This document shows, piece by piece, positions 61,201 through 64,000 of a stretch of 64,000 bases of DNA. A program made the translations under genes and the position numbers. Under the pieces are notes generated by a model. The model was not told the DNA's origin. It did no database searches and saw only the letters and a program-made list of their open reading frames with translations. Location of the stretch: NCBI RefSeq assembly GCF_018403185.1, contig NZ_BOSE01000013.1, forward strand, positions 1 through 64,000. The letters are read 5' to 3'. Within the stretch, counting starts at the first letter, position 1. Every line of letters begins with the position of its first letter. This DNA comes from Paenibacillus montaniterrae. Its GTDB lineage: Bacteria > Bacillota > Bacilli > Paenibacillales > Paenibacillaceae.

Positions 61201-63291
61201 CAGGGCCGCGGCGGCGGATTGGGCTATCACAGCTTGGCAACAGGCGATGTCGACAATGACGGCTTTGATGAAATAATTGCAGGCTCTCTCGTTCTGGACG
61301 AGGACGGCTCAATCCTGTATATGATGGATGGCAATAAAGGGCGCGAAAGAGGCTCGCATGGCGATGCGATGCATGTTGGCGCTTTTGACCCTGACCGTGA
61401 AGGCTTGCATTTTATTGGCGTGCACGAGGACCCGGCAGTTGCGTCGCTGGAGTTTCACGATGGCGCAACAGGCGAGACAATCATGTCTTTCTACGGCTCG
61501 GTCGATGCAGGCCGCGGCTTGGCTGCCAATATTACGACTGCTCCAGGCTATGAATTTTGGGGTACCGCTCCTGACGAGGTAGAAAAAGGCGGCGGCATTT
61601 ACAATGTGCAGAACAAGGTTGTGGCAGACAGCCATCGTGCTGCCGGGTTGTCTGTCAACTTTGCGCTTTATTGGGACGGAGATTTGCTGCATGAGCTGCT
61701 CGATCATACATCGATTACCAAATACAACGAGCATACGCAGCGAGCTGAGCTGCTTCGCGCTTTTGAAGGAGTCGCAAGCAATAATGGCACGAAGGCAACG
61801 CCAACGCTGCAAGCGGATATTTTGGGCGATTGGCGCGAGGAGGTCGTGCTCCCTGCTGCTGATAGCAGCGAGCTGCGCATTTACAGCACGACCATTCCGA
61901 CCGAGTATCGGCTTTATACACTCATGCATGATACGGTTTACCGCATGGGCATCGCTTGGCAAAATGTCGCCTACAATCAGCCGCCGCATCTTGGCTTCTA
62001 TCTGGGCGAGGATATTCGCCAGCAGGTGTTGGCAGGCGAGCTGACGGCACCTTCTGTCAGCTATACAAATCCGCCGCGTACAACGACGCCAGAGGTAACT
62101 GCTCCGATCGTAGTGCCGCCTGTAGAAGATGCTGGCGTTGATTTGAGCATCCGAGGAGATGTGGACGAATCCACTGGCCGTGTGCGGGCAGCCATTAGCG
62201 AACAGCAGTGGAGCGAGCTGCTGCGCAAGCAAACAGCGACTAAGGCAGCCTCGATGGTGATCGAAATTGCTTCACAGGGTCAGGCGTATGAGATTGCTCT
62301 TCCAGATGCGCTGCTGCGCGCTGGCAAGCTGGGCTTTGAGCTAGTGCTGGTTACCTCCGCTGGCACGGTAACTTTGCCGGCAGATGCGCTGACTGCCTAC
62401 TCCTTTGCTGCGGATGAGCAGGTTGAGCTGTTGCTTTCACGCGCACAGACCGATTTAACGCTGGAGACGACGATCTCGCTTACCAGCAACGGCAAGCGGC
62501 TCGCCTGGAGCAAGGCGGCATCTCCAATAACGTTGGCGCTGCCGTACGAGCTGAATTCCTCGCAGGACGCGCGCTTCTTGAATGTGTGGCAGCTGGACGA
62601 GCAAGGCAATCGCACGCTTATACCGCGCAGCAGCTATAATGCAGAGAGCAAGCAGATTATTTTCCAGGCGCGGCAAATGGCTTCCTTTATTGTGGAATAT
62701 CGAGCTGCAAGCTTCTCCGATATTTCACAGCTTGCATGGGCAAGGCAAGAAATTGAGCTGCTGGCTGCCAAAGGCATCATTCAAGGCATCTCGCAAACTA
62801 GCTTCCAGCCGCATGCGCCGATTACTAGAGCTGATTACATCGTGCTTCTGACAAGGATGCTCCAGCTGCAGCAGGCTGGCAATACTGATAACCGAGCCAG
62901 CTTTAATGATGTATCGTCGGAAGCCTATTACTATGAGGCGGTTTCGCTAGCCCAAGCGCTTGGCATTGTCCAGGGGGATGGCGCCAGCTTCCGTCCGTCA
63001 GCCTCTATCTCAAGACAAGATATGATGGTTATGACACTGCGGGCACTGCAGCTGCTTAATTTACTCGACACAGGCGCAGATGAGCATGACCGGCAACTTG
63101 AGCGCTTCACGGATCATAAGCTAGTCGCTGCCTATGCGCAAACTGCTGCTGCCAAGCTAATCGAGGCTGGCATTATACAAGGCTCGACAGGAGGCAAGCT
63201 GGAGCCGCAGCGTGCCATGACAAGAGCAGAGGCGGCAGTGCTGCTGCATCGTATCTTTGAGCTAATTTATAGCACAGCAAAGAAAAATTAA
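58234..63291 (+). CDS. SLH-anchored rhamnogalacturonan lyase (PL11 type)
   Basis: A 1685-residue cell-surface pectin-degrading enzyme. Residues 1-37 are a signal peptide (Arg/Lys-rich start, then MLTAGLVVMLLAAPFNVTA). Two lectin-like (LamG-like) regions lie near 45-250 and 358-565, each followed by an Ig-like segment. The catalytic domain, about 660-1270, has the PL11 (YesW/YesX-like) marks LSQARNTEWLDRGVIAL and repeated calcium-type motifs VGDLDGDGEYEI, VADLDGDGRSEF and TGDVDNDGFDEI. A linker and beta-rich region follow, and residues 1490-1685 are three SLH domains (FSDISQLAWARQEIELLAAKGI, FNDVSSEAYYYEAVSLAQAL, FTDHKLVAAYAQTAAAKLIE) that hold it to the cell wall. ATG 58234 follows aaaggag. 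It would cut the rhamnogalacturonan-I backbone and feed sugar ABC systems such as those in this window. Confidence 0.93.
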   Translation: MLQFYTKRTRTKRFGLKQMLTAGLVVMLLAAPFNVTAASGGMPGNKEQLSLVEQFDFEHDTGGFVSGSAAVASENGVLKATGSGSGNRSAAYQYAAPVNAAEVQYTFDWKPEDVTTAANSSELLWRDANEKPLFRIVKQGGENGGIYYGAGSTGTDLSSLSQALASHSQADWLTVEVDFDFAVEQIHLRLYDKQTELLLIDSGAISLSSVEYINQIGSVMLNGNRSSGQSLQFTMYIDDFKTMASKAPAPEQLPQAVVEIVTEYAGNQAVPLNQALEDVVSILPPTVDIRLANGALRTGIPLIWSSDDYNAAVPGGYAFKGELDLSALSRVINPDELAAQVTITVEAGAAMPEKPGYVTVLYTDFGDQGALVPAYWGFTTANATLSLHTEQLAGNSTSKLHFNITDQSGGRVASRNFAQAYMGEEVVLEFDWYPGKVNDKGSNPNENGGELRITNSSNQTIFTLNHTNNAPLSYYIGNGEQRAATAIVEPEAWYHTVLVFDYVHNEIRLSLSNDSLGVHEEISLSMDGLSMDTKLGGMRLGGVRTSGNNLTWDTYLDNVALYVSPLSDHAITLVDQLPYHRIYVGQATDELASIGLPDEVEVTLADGSKAHAAIAAWEEVDPWNAAAAGVYEFRGVLDDDNDYKNPFNKTALLYVYNRLEPLSQARNTEWLDRGVIALSADDGIFVSWRLLADEYNDGVAFYLYRNGTLLNDTPLLTTNYVDTQGKPGDQYTVATVRNGRAVQDGSATALETDYLAIPLQKPEGGETATGSYTYSANDASVGDLDGDGEYEIIVKWYPSNAIDSSQSGMTGPTIFDAYKLDGTLLWRMNMGLNLTSGAHYHQFIVADLDGDGRSEFLIKTADATTVYGATEGQFDESKVISVIGNAEDNGRWVNESGKVFDGPEYISVFEGLTGKEIDTIDYVFALGDVASWGDSFHNRSDRFLAGLAYLDGKKPSVVYGRGYYERTTFAAYSLVNGKLITEWTFDSAAQGRGGGLGYHSLATGDVDNDGFDEIIAGSLVLDEDGSILYMMDGNKGRERGSHGDAMHVGAFDPDREGLHFIGVHEDPAVASLEFHDGATGETIMSFYGSVDAGRGLAANITTAPGYEFWGTAPDEVEKGGGIYNVQNKVVADSHRAAGLSVNFALYWDGDLLHELLDHTSITKYNEHTQRAELLRAFEGVASNNGTKATPTLQADILGDWREEVVLPAADSSELRIYSTTIPTEYRLYTLMHDTVYRMGIAWQNVAYNQPPHLGFYLGEDIRQQVLAGELTAPSVSYTNPPRTTTPEVTAPIVVPPVEDAGVDLSIRGDVDESTGRVRAAISEQQWSELLRKQTATKAASMVIEIASQGQAYEIALPDALLRAGKLGFELVLVTSAGTVTLPADALTAYSFAADEQVELLLSRAQTDLTLETTISLTSNGKRLAWSKAASPITLALPYELNSSQDARFLNVWQLDEQGNRTLIPRSSYNAESKQIIFQARQMASFIVEYRAASFSDISQLAWARQEIELLAAKGIIQGISQTSFQPHAPITRADYIVLLTRMLQLQQAGNTDNRASFNDVSSEAYYYEAVSLAQALGIVQGDGASFRPSASISRQDMMVMTLRALQLLNLLDTGADEHDRQLERFTDHKLVAAYAQTAAAKLIEAGIIQGSTGGKLEPQRAMTRAEAAVLLHRIFELIYSTAKKN

Positions 63292-63352
63292 TATAGCAGC
63301 TGCACAATCAAATGCATTCGCAGTCAGACTTCAGATATATGCAAAATAGGAA

Positions 63353-63397
63353 GCCGAGCTAAGTTTAGGGATATGACCTGAGCTTAGCTCGGTTTTT
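63353..63397 (+). terminator. Terminator of the lyase gene
   Basis: Stem ccgagctaag/cttagctcgg with a loop of about 19 bases and five T. Confidence 0.85.
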
Positions 63398-63541
63398 CTA
63401 TTTAATTTTTGCCAGTACCTTTTATTTAGAATAAAATTCAGTTAAAGTTTAGACGAAAGTGATTATTGTTTATATAATTTTAATAAGTTGTTTAATAGGG
63501 AGCTAAAGCAGTTAAAGAACATTGCGAGAAGGGGGTTCGAT

Positions 63542-64000
63542 ATGAGCTGGAGAAGGATGAAGTACAAAACAAAGCTCAACATATCTTTAGTGCTGTTAAG
63601 TTGCATTCCTGCGGTGCTTATTGGCGCAATCGCTTACCAGCAGTCCTATAACACGCTGGTCAGCCAAACTGAAAAGGACTTTCAAATTATTGTATCTCAA
63701 TTAAATGCATCAATTGAAAGGCAAATTAGTGATTTTGATCGCTTTACGATGCTGCCGTATTATTTGCCCAATATTTTCAGCTATTTGAATCAGCCTTCGC
63801 TTTCGACTGAAATGTGGGGGACCGAGGAGCTTGAAGCGCAGCGTACGATTACTCGCTTAATGAGTGCCTACCCTTCGATTCATTCCTCGATATCAGGATT
63901 AATCATTTATGGCATGAATGGAACTGTAAGCGGATACAGAATGGATGGTGATGAAAAGCTCAATTTAGAGCACAGTGTTGAGACAGAAGGATGGTATCAG
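63542..64000 (+). CDS. Sensor histidine kinase or CACHE-type regulator, N-terminal part (partial)
   Basis: The first 153 codons of a gene that runs past the window end. ATG 63542 has gaaggggg upstream. The protein starts with a basic stretch and a transmembrane helix (ISLVLLSCIPAVLIGAIAYQQS), then an extracellular CACHE-like sensor region (DFDRFTMLPYYLPNIFSYL). This start is shared by YesM-like kinases and by membrane-bound AraC regulators like the one at 48246; the visible part cannot decide between them. Placed after the lyase gene, it may sense pectin fragments. Confidence 0.8.
   Translation, partial: MSWRRMKYKTKLNISLVLLSCIPAVLIGAIAYQQSYNTLVSQTEKDFQIIVSQLNASIERQISDFDRFTMLPYYLPNIFSYLNQPSLSTEMWGTEELEAQRTITRLMSAYPSIHSSISGLIIYGMNGTVSGYRMDGDEKLNLEHSVETEGWYQ

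Noticed and set aside
61309..62232. Minus-strand open frame of 307 codons opposite the lyase gene
   Set aside because: It is a shadow of the GC-rich lyase coding sequence; the protein has no domain, is rich in Cys/Arg/His, and the plus strand has clear homology.
1..64000. CRISPR arrays, insertion sequences and prophage genes
   Set aside because: I saw no regularly spaced repeats, transposase or phage structural genes. The tRNA-Leu tandem array is the only repeat of regular period.

Overview
The window reads as chromosome of a spore-former-type Firmicute of the Paenibacillus kind. This rests on gene content and order: a sigW-rsiW-cdaA-cdaR-glmM-glmS block with a glmS ribozyme, LplB/LplC-type sugar permeases beside YesM/YesN-type regulators, an SLH-anchored polysaccharide lyase and large tRNA clusters behind an rRNA operon. 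The genus is an inference; no phylogenetic marker other than a 23S rRNA tail is present.

Layout. 1-1042: 3' end of a 23S rRNA gene, no 5S gene, then seven tRNA genes and a terminator. 1269-8424: a two-component system (YesN/YesM type) and a lipoprotein plus two permeases for an oligosaccharide. 8638-9008: three identical tandem tRNA-Leu genes. 9076-10133: a small thioredoxin-reductase-like flavoprotein and four more tRNAs. 10690-13494: PEP carboxylase. 13578-16341: a siderophore-binding lipoprotein divergent from a Btr-like AraC regulator that carries its own binding-protein domain. 16504-25464: a PDZ-less HtrA-like protease, then the sigW/rsiW envelope-stress pair, the c-di-AMP synthase CdaA with CdaR, GlmM and the ribozyme-controlled GlmS, which together link envelope stress, c-di-AMP and amino-sugar supply.

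25540-36911 is an accessory region, partly AT-rich. It has three reductase genes each paired with a regulator (SDR/MerR, SDR/AraC, aldo-keto reductase/MerR), a HicA/HicB pair, a hydrolase with a MarR/GbsR-like regulator, a TetR gene next to a decayed NAD(P)-binding gene, a putative zinc protease with a TipAS-type MerR, a YdcF-like protein and a NUDIX remnant. The sequence shows three promoters with 19-bp spacers of the MerR-activated kind and several long palindromes that fit as operators.

37001-42104: a two-component system divergent from a LanFEG-like ABC exporter and a YxeA-like protein, a probable antimicrobial-peptide resistance module; 11-bp direct repeats lie at the exporter promoter and a related pair lies before the htrA-like gene. 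42261-44470: an ankyrin-repeat protein and a DUF1835/DUF3658 protein. 44674-50564: a second sugar ABC operon with a membrane-bound AraC regulator. 50610-50875: a short holin-like toxin gene with RNA folding signals of a type I toxin, missed by length-based gene finding. 51041-53839: a frameshifted lipoprotein gene, an ABC transporter and a GNAT acetyltransferase. 53871-57871: a Fur-box-preceded siderophore uptake operon. 58234-63397: a 1685-residue SLH-anchored rhamnogalacturonan lyase (PL11 type), followed by the start of a sensor kinase that runs off the window.
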